64,000 bases of DNA from Eubacteriaceae bacterium (GCA_902362805.1 CABIXY010000001.1:488358-552357), one strand, 5' to 3'; shown: positions 44,128-53,128, numbered from the stretch's first letter. A program made the numbers and translations. Notes: generated from the letters alone by a model not told the origin.

Positions 44128-44559
44128 ATGATTATAGCAATGGCAAATGACCACGGTGGATTGGCACTGAAGAAGATAGTAAAAGAACATCTGATAGAAA
44201 GGGGATATAAAGTAGTGGACCTCGGAACGCATTCCGAAGAGTCCGTGGATTATCCCATCTATGGAAAGTCTTGTGGCGAGGCAGTTGCTTCCGGGAAAGC
44301 TGATTTAGGTGTTGTTGTCTGTGGCACAGGCATTGGAATTTCCATTGCAGCCAATAAGGTCAAAGGAATTCGCTGCGGTCTATGCACATCTGTAGAGATG
44401 GCAGAATTGACGAAAAAACACAACAATGCCAATATATTAGCACTGGGAGGAAGGACGACTGACCCGGAACTGGCGATTAAGATTACCGATGCCTGGCTTG
44501 ATACAGAATTTGAAGGCGGACGTCACAAGAGAAGAACAGATATGCTAGATGAAATGTAG
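44128..44559 (+). CDS. rpiB: ribose-5-phosphate isomerase B
   Basis: 143 residues. MANDHGGLALKKIVKEHL at the start, VDYPIYGKSCGEAVASGKAD, and VVCGTGIGISIAANKVKGIR with the catalytic Cys are classic RpiB. Cytosolic pentose-phosphate enzyme interconverting ribose-5-P and ribulose-5-P. 12 bp after ywlC. Confidence 0.95.
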   Translation: MIIAMANDHGGLALKKIVKEHLIERGYKVVDLGTHSEESVDYPIYGKSCGEAVASGKADLGVVVCGTGIGISIAANKVKGIRCGLCTSVEMAELTKKHNNANILALGGRTTDPELAIKITDAWLDTEFEGGRHKRRTDMLDEM

Positions 44560-44586
44560 ATATAGATAAGACTTGGAGGAAATGTA

Positions 44587-45216
44587 ATGAGCAAAGTATA
44601 TGTATTCGACCATCCACTCATTCAGCACAAAGTAGCGTTGATGAGGCAGACCAACACCAGCGTGAAAGACTTCAGAGAGCTGGCGAGAGAGATTGCCCTG
44701 CTCATGGGCTTTGAAGCAACTAGGCACCTTCCACTGGAAGAGGTTGAAATAGAAACGCCTATTTGCAAAACGAAGGTCAATATGTTGAAAGGCGAGGATA
44801 TCGCCATTATCCCGATTCTGAGAGCGGGGCTGGGTTTTGTTGATGGAATGCTGGAACTGGTGCCTAACGCCAAAGTGGGACATGTTGGGTTATATAGGGA
44901 TCCGGACACCCATGAACCAGTTGAATACTATTGCAAACTTCCAAAGGATATAGAGAAACGACAGATCTTTGTCGTAGATCCCATGCTGGCAACTGGCGGC
45001 AGTGCAGTCGCTGCGATTGACTTCATCAAACAGAGAGGCGGTACCAATATCACATTCATGTGTCTGATTGCAGCTCCCGAAGGAATTGAAGCGTTGCAGA
45101 GCGCACACCCGGATGTAGATATCTATATTGCTGCCAAAGACGAGTGCCTCAACGAGAATGCCTACATCGTACCAGGTCTGGGGGATGCGGGAGATCGGTT
45201 GTACGGCACCAAATAA
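44587..45216 (+). CDS. upp: uracil phosphoribosyltransferase
   Basis: 209 residues. [37 protein letters not shown] and the PRPP-binding [18 protein letters not shown] fix the assignment; the C-terminal [15 protein letters not shown] is typical. Salvages uracil to UMP. Follows rpiB by 27 bp, ribosome site TGGAGGAAATG. Confidence 0.95.
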   Translation: MSKVYVFDHPLIQHKVALMRQTNTSVKDFRELAREIALLMGFEATRHLPLEEVEIETPICKTKVNMLKGEDIAIIPILRAGLGFVDGMLELVPNAKVGHVGLYRDPDTHEPVEYYCKLPKDIEKRQIFVVDPMLATGGSAVAAIDFIKQRGGTNITFMCLIAAPEGIEALQSAHPDVDIYIAAKDECLNENAYIVPGLGDAGDRLYGTK

Positions 45217-45226
45217 CCAAAGCTTG

Positions 45227-45345
45227 CCTTTTCTGCCCACAGCAGTGTCAGTTGCGCAATCTGCGGTGCTCACGTACCAGGAGTACGCTCCGCTCCGCAT
45301 ATGCTTACTTCCTGGCTGTGAACAAAAAATTCTGCGCTTTGTAAT
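45227..45345. repeat. long imperfect palindrome between upp and tyrS
   Basis: The 171-bp gap between upp and tyrS is filled by a hairpin of about 120 bp. Central arms are TGCGG...CACGTAC / GTACG...CCGCA around the loop cagga (about 45281-45285); outer matches include CCACAGC/GCTGTGAAC. It breaks the reading frames around it and has no poly-T. It looks like a dispersed intergenic palindromic repeat of Clostridia, but a second copy was not found in this window. Confidence 0.6.
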
Positions 45346-45387
45346 GTGTCTTCGCAAGAAAATAATTTATAGAAAGAGGAAAGATAG

Positions 45388-46716
45388 ATGAAAAACTTTA
45401 TACCGGATAGCGTAAGTAAATACGACAATGTTTATGATGTCCTGAAAGAGAGAGGCTTTATCGAGCAGGTAACTGATGAACAAGCCGTCAGAGAACTTTT
45501 AGGAAAAGAGAAAATCAAGTTTTATATTGGTTTTGACCCTACAGCCGATTGCTTGCATGTAGGCCACTTTATGCAAGTAATCATCATGATGTATATGCAG
45601 AAGTACGGCCATACTCCGGTAGTTCTTCTGGGCGGCGGAACCGGCATGGTCGGTGATCCATCAGGCAGACAGGATATGCGTCAGATGATGACCGTGGAAA
45701 CGATTGATAATAACTGTGCAGCTTTTAAGAAGCTCTTCGATCAGTTCCTCGATTTTGACGACGAGTGGAAATATGAAGGAAACGAAGGTGTCTACTCTCC
45801 AGGGCATCAAAACAGAGACCCGATTCCAGGCAAAGCGATCAGCGTCAATAACGCTTCATGGCTGAGACCTCTGAACTATGTGGAGTTTGTAAGAGAAGTG
45901 GGGACTCACTTTAATGTAAACGAAATGCTGAGAGCTGAATGTTTTAAACAGAGGATGGCGGACGGACTGTCCTTCTTCGAATTTAACTACATGCTGATGC
46001 AGGGCTATGACTTCACTGTCATGGCAAGAGACTTCGGTGTTAAGATGCAGTTCGGCGGCAACGACCAGTGGTCCAATATTCTGGCAGGCAAGAGATTGTC
46101 CAGAAAATGGTGTGACATTGATGTAGAGGGTATGACTTTTGCGCTGCTCACCAACAGCGAAGGCCAGAAGATGGGCAAGACCATGAACGGAGCTTTGTGG
46201 CTTTCTGCGGATAGAGTTTCTCCGTATGAGTTTTTCCAATATTGGAGAAACGTCGCTGATGCAGACGTAGAAAAATGTCTGAGAATGCTGACCTTCCTGC
46301 CGATGGCGGAAGTAAAGCGGCTTGCTTCTCTGGAAGGCGCTGCAATTAACGAAGCCAAGGAAATTCTCGCTTACGAAGTGACCAAGCTGGTTCACGGCGA
46401 AGAAGAAGCGAAGAAAGCCTTGGAAGGCGCGCGAGCTGCCTTTGGCGGCGGCGGAGATGCAGCCAACATTCCGACTACAGAAATGGCAGCTGCTGACTTC
46501 GAAGGTGAAGGCAAAGGTCTGATTTCCCTGATTAAAGAATTGGGACTGGTTCCAAGTAACGGTGAGGGCTTCAGAACCATCGAACAGGGCGGTCTTTCCG
46601 TCAATGGCGAGAAGGTGACCAATCCAAAGCAGAACGTGACCAAAGATATGTTCCAGGATGGAGAAATTCTGATCCAGAAAGGTAAGAAGAAGTTCCATAA
46701 GGTTGTAATCAAATAA
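45388..46716 (+). CDS. tyrS: tyrosyl-tRNA synthetase
   Basis: 442 residues. Class I signatures: LHVGHFMQV (HIGH) near residue 50, [11 protein letters not shown] (KMSKS equivalent) near 265, [15 protein letters not shown], and an S4 RNA-binding C-terminus ([15 protein letters not shown]). Charges tRNA-Tyr. There is no T-box in the gap before it; only the palindrome is present. Confidence 0.95.
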   Translation: MKNFIPDSVSKYDNVYDVLKERGFIEQVTDEQAVRELLGKEKIKFYIGFDPTADCLHVGHFMQVIIMMYMQKYGHTPVVLLGGGTGMVGDPSGRQDMRQMMTVETIDNNCAAFKKLFDQFLDFDDEWKYEGNEGVYSPGHQNRDPIPGKAISVNNASWLRPLNYVEFVREVGTHFNVNEMLRAECFKQRMADGLSFFEFNYMLMQGYDFTVMARDFGVKMQFGGNDQWSNILAGKRLSRKWCDIDVEGMTFALLTNSEGQKMGKTMNGALWLSADRVSPYEFFQYWRNVADADVEKCLRMLTFLPMAEVKRLASLEGAAINEAKEILAYEVTKLVHGEEEAKKALEGARAAFGGGGDAANIPTTEMAAADFEGEGKGLISLIKELGLVPSNGEGFRTIEQGGLSVNGEKVTNPKQNVTKDMFQDGEILIQKGKKKFHKVVIK

Positions 46717-46731
46717 GATGAGAATTACAAA

Positions 46732-46762
46732 AGAGCTGCCCGCGACAGGCAGCTCTTTTTTG
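46732..46762 (+). terminator. intrinsic terminator of tyrS
   Basis: AGAGCTGCC-cgcgaca-GGCAGCTCTTTTTT. Confidence 0.92.
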
Positions 46763-46863
46763 TCGTGGTGAATCTATAAGGATTTCATCAGAAATGAAAT
46801 CCCTGTTTAATCTTATAGAATTTTGTGATAAAATAAGACAACAGATAAAAGGAGACAGGCAAA

Positions 46864-49215
46864 ATGTTGGGATTAACAAACAGAGAAGCAGCGGATCGGC
46901 GAGAGCAAGGGCTTGCCAATGAACAAGTAAACTCGTCGACCCGCACAGTCAAAGAAATTGTCAAAGATAACGTATTCACCTACTTCAACCTGATTTTCAC
47001 CGTTCTAGCGGTGCTTTTGGTAGTAGTAGGCTCCTTCAAGGATCTTTCTTTTATGCTGATTGTCCTGGCGAACACCGCAATCGGTATTGCGCAGGAGATC
47101 AAGTCGAAGAATACCCTGGATAAACTGAAACTGCTGAAAATGCCAAAGGCCCACGTCATCAGAGACGGCAAAGAGACCACTGTTGCGGTGGAAGAACTGG
47201 TGCTGTCTGACTGTGTGATTTTGCGGGCGGGCAGTCAGATTCCGGCCGACGCCAAAGTCGCCAGCGGCAGTATACAAGTCAATGAGGCCTTGATTACAGG
47301 AGAAGCCGATGAAATCACCAAGGGAAAAGATGCACAGCTTCTATCTGGGAGTTTCGTGGTGTCTGGCGAGTGCGCGGCAGTGCTGACCGCTGTGGGGCGG
47401 GATTCTTACATATCAAAACTGACCATCGAGGCCACCAAAGATAAGGGCGGGGAACAGTCAGAAATGATCAAGTCTCTGGACAGGCTGGTCAAGACCGTCG
47501 GTATTATCATCATACCTGTAGGCATCGTTTTGTTCGTACAACAGTGCTACATTTTAAACGATAGTTTTTCAGAAAGTGTCACCTCCATGGTCGCTGCTGT
47601 TTTGGGCATGATTCCGGAGGGACTTTATATGACGGCCAGCATCGCCATGGTGGTCAGTGCCATGCGCCTGGCGCGGCAGGATGTCCTGGTCCAGAACATG
47701 AGGTGCATTGAAACTCTGGCCAGAGTTGATGTTTTATGTGTGGATAAGACCGGAACTATCACAGAAAATGAAATGAAAGTGGATAGTTTTGATCTGATTT
47801 ACGACGGTATCAGTAAAGAGGAGATGGCACTGCTGATCGGCGATATGGCGCAGAGCCAGAATCCTGATAACATCACTATGGCGGCACTGCAGGCCTATTT
47901 CAATAAAGGCAGCGGCAGACATCCTAATACGGTCTGCCCGTTTTCCTCCAAATATAAATACTGCGGCGCCAGTTACAACGATGGAAATTTTGTTCTTGGC
48001 GCACCGGAATTTGTTCTGCGGGAAGGGTTTTCCCAATACGAAGAACAGATTAACAGTATCAGTGAACAGGGCTTTCGAGTTTTGGCCTTTGCAAAAATTG
48101 CGGATGTGCCAGAGGGACAGCCATTGCAGGGACAGGCCCAGCTGCTGGCATTGGTCTATCTGACCAACCCGATTCGAAAAGCTGCGCCGGAGACCTTTGC
48201 GTATTTTGCTGAAAACGGCGTAGATATCAAAGTCATTTCGGGAGATAATCCGGTTACGGTTTCTAATATTGCACTGCAGGCCGGGATCAAGGATGCAGAT
48301 ATGTATATTGATGCGAGACAGCTGGTCAATCAGCGGGCGATTTATGAAGCCGTGGAACGGTATACTGTCTTTGGCAGAGTGACGCCGGAGCAGAAGCGGA
48401 TGTTTGTCAAAGCCTTGAAGAAACAGGGTAAGACAGTGGGCATGACCGGCGATGGCGTCAACGATATTTTGGCGCTGCGTGACGCTGACTGTTCTATTGC
48501 CATGGCATCAGGCAGTGAAGCAGCCTCTAACGCGGCTCAATTGGTGCTGCTGGATTCTGACTTTTCTAAGATGCCTTCTGTCGTCGGCGAAGGAAGACGA
48601 GTGGTAAACAACATCGAAAAGACAGCCAGTTTGTTCTTGACAAAGAACATCTTTTCACTGCTGTTGGCACTCTTCTCCATGATCAGTGTCTTGTCGTATC
48701 CGTTAAAACCATCGCAGATTACGCTGATCAGTATGTTCACCATCGGCATGCCATCCTTCGTGCTTTCTCTGGAGCCGAACAAGAATTTGATCAAGGGTAC
48801 GTTCTTCGGCAATGTCTTTAAGATGGCGGCGCCGGCGGGAATCACGACTTTTATCAGCGTCAGTTCCCTGGTAGTCTTTGGGCAGGTGTTTGAAATTGAT
48901 CCTGTGTGCATTTCCACAGCCTGTACCATTTTGGTAGGGCTGGTCGGATTCATGATTTTGGGGAAGGTGGCAAAGCCTGCTAGCGGTCTGCACATCGCTT
49001 TGATTACGGTCATGGTATTGGGGATGGCCTTCTGTACCTTCTTTATGCCGGATCTGTTCGGAATCAACAGCATTTCCGGCCAGGCTGCGATGCTGCTGGT
49101 GGTATTTCTGATCGCTACAGAAGCGCTGTTCAGGTATATTTACAAATTCACCAGTTTGTGTGGTCGGATTCTCAACAAAAGACCGCGAAGAAAAAAAGAA
49201 AAGAAAACGAAATAG
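46864..49215 (+). CDS. cation-transporting P-type ATPase (CtpE-like, P2-type)
   Basis: 783 residues, about ten membrane segments. NEALITGEADEI (A-domain TGE; Ala where most have Ser), GMIPEGLYM in the M4 segment, LCVDKTGTITENEM (phosphorylation Asp), VISGDNPVTVSNIA and GMTGDGVNDILALRDAD follow in order. The PEGL motif and lack of heavy-metal domains or CPx place it in the Ca2+/Mn2+-like P2 group, close to CtpE. Exports or imports a divalent cation using ATP; the ion is unproven. Starts after AAAGGAGAC, with a TATAGAAT... TGATAAAAT promoter nearby. Confidence 0.85.
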   Translation: MLGLTNREAADRREQGLANEQVNSSTRTVKEIVKDNVFTYFNLIFTVLAVLLVVVGSFKDLSFMLIVLANTAIGIAQEIKSKNTLDKLKLLKMPKAHVIRDGKETTVAVEELVLSDCVILRAGSQIPADAKVASGSIQVNEALITGEADEITKGKDAQLLSGSFVVSGECAAVLTAVGRDSYISKLTIEATKDKGGEQSEMIKSLDRLVKTVGIIIIPVGIVLFVQQCYILNDSFSESVTSMVAAVLGMIPEGLYMTASIAMVVSAMRLARQDVLVQNMRCIETLARVDVLCVDKTGTITENEMKVDSFDLIYDGISKEEMALLIGDMAQSQNPDNITMAALQAYFNKGSGRHPNTVCPFSSKYKYCGASYNDGNFVLGAPEFVLREGFSQYEEQINSISEQGFRVLAFAKIADVPEGQPLQGQAQLLALVYLTNPIRKAAPETFAYFAENGVDIKVISGDNPVTVSNIALQAGIKDADMYIDARQLVNQRAIYEAVERYTVFGRVTPEQKRMFVKALKKQGKTVGMTGDGVNDILALRDADCSIAMASGSEAASNAAQLVLLDSDFSKMPSVVGEGRRVVNNIEKTASLFLTKNIFSLLLALFSMISVLSYPLKPSQITLISMFTIGMPSFVLSLEPNKNLIKGTFFGNVFKMAAPAGITTFISVSSLVVFGQVFEIDPVCISTACTILVGLVGFMILGKVAKPASGLHIALITVMVLGMAFCTFFMPDLFGINSISGQAAMLLVVFLIATEALFRYIYKFTSLCGRILNKRPRRKKEKKTK

Positions 49216-49230
49216 ATAGGAATTTGAAAA

Positions 49231-49277
49231 CGGCCGATGCTGCTGGGTGATAAACTCAGCCGTATCGGCTATTTTGT
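49231..49277 (+). terminator. intrinsic terminator of the P-type ATPase gene
   Basis: GCCGATGCTGCTGGGT ... ACTCAGCCGTATCGGC with one bulge, followed by TATTTTG. The rest of the 299-bp gap to 49515 holds a promoter at 49396 and an unassigned 85-base leader. Confidence 0.65.
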
Positions 49278-49395
49278 TGGAGTGAATATGCCCTTGCTGT
49301 TTGCAGTGACTCCTTTAAGACATAACATAGAAGGCGGAATTGAGATATGTTGTTGTTTTAATATAAAAAATATGCCAAAAAGTACAAAAATATTG

Positions 49396-49425
49396 TTGAT
49401 AAAACACAAAAATTAGTGATATAAT
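49396..49425 (+). promoter_or_regulatory. promoter of yitT-family gene
   Basis: TTGATA, 18-bp spacer, TATAAT. The leader of about 85 bases contains a TCTCCTTTggcAGGAGA hairpin (about 49458-49474) that could hide or mimic a ribosome site; no known riboswitch recognised. Confidence 0.7.
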
Positions 49426-49514
49426 ATTTTCGTCTTATTCATCATCAGATCAAGTTCTCCTTTGGCAGGAGACCTTTGCTGACATGACCGCGTTTAAGAG
49501 AGAGGGAATATAAA

Positions 49515-50405
49515 ATGAAAAAAGCGATGATAAACTATATTGGCGTTTTAGCAGGGCTGGCGTTAGCCGCCTTTGGCGTGGTAGCCTTTATTCTGCCAAA
49601 CGGCATCATGATCGGCAGTGCTACCGGTATCGGACGAATTGTACAGTATTTTTACGGGATTCCGGTCTCCTATACGGTAGCGGTAGTCAACGGCCTGCTC
49701 TTTGCCCTGGGGCTTGCCATGCTGGGGAAGAAGTTTGCCATATCTATTGTGGTCAGTACCTTCGCCTATCCTCTATTTATCAACTTCTTTGAGCGAATGG
49801 AGTTTTTGGCCGATATTACGGATAACGCCTTGCTAGCAGCCATCTATGGCGGCGTCTTCATTGGAATCGGTCTGGGCATTGTCATCAAAGCCGGTGCTTC
49901 TACAGGCGGTACAGACATTATCGCCATCATATGTAACCGTAAGCTAGGATTGCCGGTGGGACTGCCAATGTATCTCATTGATTTCACCATTTTGATATCT
50001 CAAGTATTTTTTGCAGACGGCAGTGAAGAGGTGCTTCTTGGTATCATGATGACTTTTCTTTACTCTATGGTTGCAGACAAAGTGGTGGTGGCTGGAGGCG
50101 GCGCGGTGCAGCTTGTCATCATCAGCCAAAAGTATGAAGAAATCCGCTGCCGTCTGGCAGAGATGGTGGTCGGAACCACTGTATTCTACGGAGAGAGCGG
50201 TTATCTGGCTGATAAGCAGAACATTCTGCTTTGTGTGATTTCGGGACGGGAATTGAACCGGGTGCAGAACGAAGTTCTCAATATCGATAGGGAAGCATTT
50301 ATGACCATCAATAGTGTCAAAGAAGTCAAGGGACGGGGATTTTCCTTCGAAAGGGGAAAAGCAAAACAAATTCGCAGCGAAAAAGCCAAATTGTCGAGAG
50401 TATAA
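49515..50405 (+). CDS. YitT-family membrane protein (DUF2179 C-terminus)
   Basis: 296 residues. Five to six hydrophobic segments in 1-190 (GVLAGLALAAFGVVAFILPN; VIKAGASTGGTDIIA), then the soluble DUF2179 domain (GYLADKQNILLCVISGREL, DREAFMTINSVKEVKGRGF). Family members are widespread in Firmicutes without a firm function; some are linked to transport. The start is GAGAGGGAATATAAAATG. Monocistronic. Confidence 0.85.
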   Translation: MKKAMINYIGVLAGLALAAFGVVAFILPNGIMIGSATGIGRIVQYFYGIPVSYTVAVVNGLLFALGLAMLGKKFAISIVVSTFAYPLFINFFERMEFLADITDNALLAAIYGGVFIGIGLGIVIKAGASTGGTDIIAIICNRKLGLPVGLPMYLIDFTILISQVFFADGSEEVLLGIMMTFLYSMVADKVVVAGGGAVQLVIISQKYEEIRCRLAEMVVGTTVFYGESGYLADKQNILLCVISGRELNRVQNEVLNIDREAFMTINSVKEVKGRGFSFERGKAKQIRSEKAKLSRV

Positions 50406-50424
50406 ATAGATATATGGATTGCAA

Positions 50425-50460
50425 AAAACGAACTAGTCCGAATTCGGACTAGTTCGTTTT
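50425..50460. terminator. bidirectional intrinsic terminator
   Basis: AAAACGAACTAGTCCG-aatt-CGGACTAGTTCGTTTT, a perfect 16-bp stem with A/T tails on both sides, between convergent genes. Confidence 0.95.
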
Positions 50461-50473
50461 GCAGTAGAAGATA

Positions 50474-51178
50474 CTACTCACTTATGCGGTTTTGATGCTT
50501 CAGCCGTCTTGCGATATAGACAGCCGGCGTATCCAATAGGCTGGTTATGATATAGATGACATAGCTGGAGATGCAGATGTTGAACAACGTCGCCAGGCTG
50601 TGCACGCCGGCGAAGGCACCGAAGGTAAACAGGATCGTGTTCATCAGCTGAGATACCAGGGTGGAACCATTGTTGCGAATCCAGAGCCCTTTCTTTGAGT
50701 CACCCAAGAGTTTGGTAGTAGCTTTCCAAATAGCGTGATAGGCAAAGACATCAAAGACTTGTACGATGCCATAGACGCTGATGCTGACTAGCATCAGGCG
50801 AGGCGTATTGGAGAATACTGACCTGATGGCAGGCATGGCCCAATCGCTGCCGTTGGGTTCATAGAGAAACCAGGACTGGCTGATCAGAATAAAGACGATG
50901 CTGACGACGATGCCGATGCGGACCGCTTTGTTCGCATACGTCTTTCCTTCGGTTTCACTGAGGATGTCAGTGACCAAAAATGTAGACGCAAAGAGAACGT
51001 TGCCTAAGGTCTGTTCCATACCAAAGGCATCCACCAGGATTAAAACCTCGATATTGGCTGAGATGGTGGCAATGACGGTCCACATATAGAGTCCGGTTTT
51101 GCCAAAGAACTTGTAGAACAGCACCACGGCGCTGTAAATGCAGACCAGGCTGCAGAGCAGGATGATTTCGTTACGCAC
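50474..51178 (-). CDS. yhhQ: queuosine precursor transporter (YhhQ/VUT family)
   Basis: About 234 residues, six membrane segments. NVLFASTFLVTDILSETEG is the family signature (STFLxxDILxE), followed by AVRIGIVVSIVFILISQSWF and FDVFAYHAIWKATT. YhhQ carriers import queuine or preQ0/preQ1. A GTG at 51178, eight bases after GGAGG, is the likely start; it overlaps the radical SAM stop by 8 bp. An upstream GTG (51187) would sit on the ribosome site itself. Co-transcribed with the QueL-like gene behind a preQ1 riboswitch, which agrees with the role. Confidence 0.88.
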   Translation of the reverse strand: MRNEIILLCSLVCIYSAVVLFYKFFGKTGLYMWTVIATISANIEVLILVDAFGMEQTLGNVLFASTFLVTDILSETEGKTYANKAVRIGIVVSIVFILISQSWFLYEPNGSDWAMPAIRSVFSNTPRLMLVSISVYGIVQVFDVFAYHAIWKATTKLLGDSKKGLWIRNNGSTLVSQLMNTILFTFGAFAGVHSLATLFNICISSYVIYIITSLLDTPAVYIARRLKHQNRISE

Positions 51179-51884
51179 AGGGTTCACCTCCTACGCCGAA
51201 GTCGGTGTTCTCCAACAAAATATCTACACGGGAATTCCCCATATACTTAGGATATAGTTCTTTGAGAAAAATTTCGATAACGGCGGGGTCAGGTTTGATC
51301 GGTCTGCCGTTTTCCACCATGATGTTGATGCAGACCCGCTCAAAGTGGGTAAGGCCGGTCACGATATCCCGCTCCATGGTTTCTCCGTTCTGACCAGGCA
51401 GGCCGAAGAGCAGACAGCACTCGTCGAAGTCTGTGGCGATTTGGGCGGGATCACTGGCAGTGATGCCCTTGTCCAGATAACTCTCCCGAAACAGGGCGTC
51501 AAAGGTTTCTACGCCGATTTTGACTTTTACTAGGACGTTCAGGGCGGAGAAGGAGGCCCGGAGGGCTTTGATGCCCTGACGATCGTTCCAGTGGCATTCA
51601 AAGTGAATCTCCCTAATGCCTTTACTGACACAGACTTTTTGGATCAAGTCCATGGTTTTCTGGTCAAGGTCTGAAAAACTGCCGGAATTGATGACTTCCA
51701 GCTTATGATAAAGGCCGGTGACTTTCGCCAGTTCCTTCTGGTTCAAAAGATAGTTTGCCTGTTCATCGGCGCAAAAGTCCAGGTGATAGTCGCAAAATCT
51801 GCATCTGCGCCAGGTGCAGCCGCGGCCTCGCAGCAGGACGATTTCCCGCGGATTCTTTTCTTCGATGATGGAATAACGCTCCAT
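51171..51884 (-). CDS. queL: radical SAM protein, probable queuine lyase (QueL-like)
   Basis: 237 residues. The cluster motif reads CTWRRCRFC, spaced CX4CX2C instead of the usual CX3CX2C. HFECHWNDRQGIKALRASF and KVKIGVETFDALFRESYL follow, then GLPGQNGETMERDIVTGL, a GGE-type/barrel region. The small size and position with yhhQ behind a preQ1 riboswitch match QueL, the queuine lyase described in Clostridioides difficile that releases preQ1 from queuine. The nucleoside hydrolase QueK, the usual third partner, is absent here. ATG at 51884 follows GGAGGG. Family match is by recall plus context, so the exact reaction is inferred. Confidence 0.7.
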   Translation of the reverse strand: MERYSIIEEKNPREIVLLRGRGCTWRRCRFCDYHLDFCADEQANYLLNQKELAKVTGLYHKLEVINSGSFSDLDQKTMDLIQKVCVSKGIREIHFECHWNDRQGIKALRASFSALNVLVKVKIGVETFDALFRESYLDKGITASDPAQIATDFDECCLLFGLPGQNGETMERDIVTGLTHFERVCINIMVENGRPIKPDPAVIEIFLKELYPKYMGNSRVDILLENTDFGVGGEPCA

Positions 51885-51909
51885 TTTCCCTCCATTCCTC
51901 GTGACGAAC

Positions 51910-51936
51910 AAAAAATGCGCACGGAAACCGCACGCA
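51910..51936 (-). terminator. riboswitch terminator (expression platform)
   Basis: Minus strand TGCGTGCGG-TTT-CCGTGCGCA (9 bp including two G-U pairs) followed by TTTTTTG, between the preQ1 aptamer and the queL ribosome site. Transcription attenuation is the likely mechanism. Confidence 0.8.
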
Positions 51937-51955
51937 AAAAATGTCTATATTGGTT

Positions 51956-51995
51956 CCGTAGTTTTGTTTATAGACAGGATGGTCACGAACTGTCT
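51956..51995 (-). ncRNA. preQ1-I riboswitch
   Basis: Minus strand: stem AGACAG/CTGTCT (51995-51990 and 51977-51972) closes a 12-base loop TTCGTGACCATC, then the A-rich tail ATAAACAAAACTACGG. Stem length, loop length, loop sequence (TTC..G..A..C) and the ATAAA..AACTA tail match the class I preQ1 aptamer, as in Bacillus subtilis queC. It precedes queL-yhhQ, whose products deal with preQ1/queuine, and is followed by a terminator. preQ1 binding would stabilise the pseudoknot and favour termination. Confidence 0.85.
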
Positions 51996-52013
51996 GATGT
52001 AATTTACCTGTCT

Positions 52014-52042
52014 AATATAGCATATTTCCTGGCTGCTGTCAA
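52014..52042 (-). promoter_or_regulatory. promoter of the queL-yhhQ operon
   Basis: Minus strand TTGACA (52042-52037), 17 bp, TATATT (52019-52014), about 10 bases before the riboswitch transcript would begin. Confidence 0.88.
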
Positions 52043-52061
52043 AAATGTACGGGCAGGACTC

Positions 52062-52090
52062 GTGACAGAAGTGGCGCCTTGTGGTATACT
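52062..52090 (+). promoter_or_regulatory. cysK promoter
   Basis: GTGACA, 17-bp spacer, TATACT with TGG before it, about 40 bp ahead of the start. It overlaps the divergent queL promoter region. No T-box or SAM riboswitch is present. Confidence 0.65.
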
Positions 52091-52131
52091 ATGCGTTAGA
52101 CTAAATCATTTTTGATTGGAGAAGAAACGAA

Positions 52132-53058
52132 ATGATATATCACAATGTGCTGGAAGCCATGGGCCATACACCCATGATTCAGTTAAATAAAATGGTCGAT
52201 CCCGAGGGCGCCAGAGTGCTGGTGAAGTTCGAGGGACTGAATGTAGGCGGTTCTGTAAAGACTCGCACTGCCTTCAACATGATTACAAAGGCAGAAGAAG
52301 ACGGTATTTTGAAAGCGGATTCTATTATCGTTGAACCGACCAGTGGCAACCAGGGAATCGGCCTGGCGCTGGTAGGTGCCGTAAAAGGTTACGAAACCAT
52401 TATTATCATGCCAGACTCCGTCAGCCAAGAGAGAAGGATGTTGGTGGAGCACTACGGAGCAACCGTAATCTTAGTTCACGATGCAGGCAATATCGGCGAC
52501 TGTATCGAAGAATGCGTTGAAAAGGCAGCGCAGATGGCGGCGGAAAATCCGCGGGTCTTTGTACCGCAGCAGTTTGAAAATGAAGCAAATCCAATGGTGC
52601 ACAGGCATCATACCGGTCTTGAAATCTTAGAACAGGTGGCGGGACCAATCGACGGCTTTTGTTCAGGCATCGGAACAGGCGGCACCATCACCGGCATCGG
52701 CGAAACCCTGAAGGCGTTGAACCCGCAGATTGAAATCTGGGCGGTAGAGCCGGCAAACGCGGCGATTCTCGCTGGTGGTACAGTCAGCAATCACATTCAG
52801 ATGGGAATCGGGGACGGCGTTATTCCTGCTGTGCTCAATCAGCAAATCTATGATGATATCTACATTGTCTCTGATGGAGAAGCGCTGCAGACTGCCAAAG
52901 ATCTGGCGGCAAAAGAAGGGCTGATGTGCGGTATTTCCAGCGGAACCAATGTGGCAGCAGCAATCAAGCTGGCAAAAAAATTGGGAAAAGGTAAAACTGT
53001 GGTGACCATTTTGCCAGATACGGCGGAAAGATATTTCTCAACACCACTTTTTGAATAG
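52132..53058 (+). CDS. cysK: cysteine synthase-family PLP enzyme
   Basis: 308 residues. LEAMGHTPMIQLNKM and the PLP-lysine motif NVGGSVKTRTAFNM open the protein; the cofactor phosphate loop is GIGTGGTITGIGE. Two departures from the O-acetylserine sulfhydrylase consensus are visible: NPGGSVKDR reads NVGGSVKTR and TSGNTG reads TSGNQG. Fold-type II PLP enzymes catalyse beta-replacement, here probably cysteine synthesis from O-acetylserine and sulfide. Because of the changed active-site loop, another beta-substituted alanine product (for example diaminopropionate or sulfocysteine) is possible. GGAGAAG precedes ATG; monocistronic. Confidence 0.8.
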   Translation: MIYHNVLEAMGHTPMIQLNKMVDPEGARVLVKFEGLNVGGSVKTRTAFNMITKAEEDGILKADSIIVEPTSGNQGIGLALVGAVKGYETIIIMPDSVSQERRMLVEHYGATVILVHDAGNIGDCIEECVEKAAQMAAENPRVFVPQQFENEANPMVHRHHTGLEILEQVAGPIDGFCSGIGTGGTITGIGETLKALNPQIEIWAVEPANAAILAGGTVSNHIQMGIGDGVIPAVLNQQIYDDIYIVSDGEALQTAKDLAAKEGLMCGISSGTNVAAAIKLAKKLGKGKTVVTILPDTAERYFSTPLFE

Positions 53059-53079
53059 GTAAACTTTGCTCAGGAAGAG

Positions 53080-53118
53080 AGGCGAATGCGAAAAAAGTAT
53101 TGCATTCGCCTTGATTTT
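53080..53118 (+). terminator. intrinsic terminator of cysK
   Basis: AGGCGAATGC ... GCATTCGCCTT followed by GATTTTG; the right arm is also the -35 of the rplM promoter. Confidence 0.8.
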
Positions 53119-53128
53119 GCTATATAAT
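53100..53128 (+). promoter_or_regulatory. rplM-rpsI promoter
   Basis: TTGCAT (53100-53105), 17 bp, TATAAT (53123-53128). The -35 lies in the cysK terminator hairpin. Confidence 0.75.

Noticed and set aside
45128-45391. Three overlapping frames between upp and tyrS
   Set aside because: All pass through the long palindrome and show no ribosome site or family resemblance.
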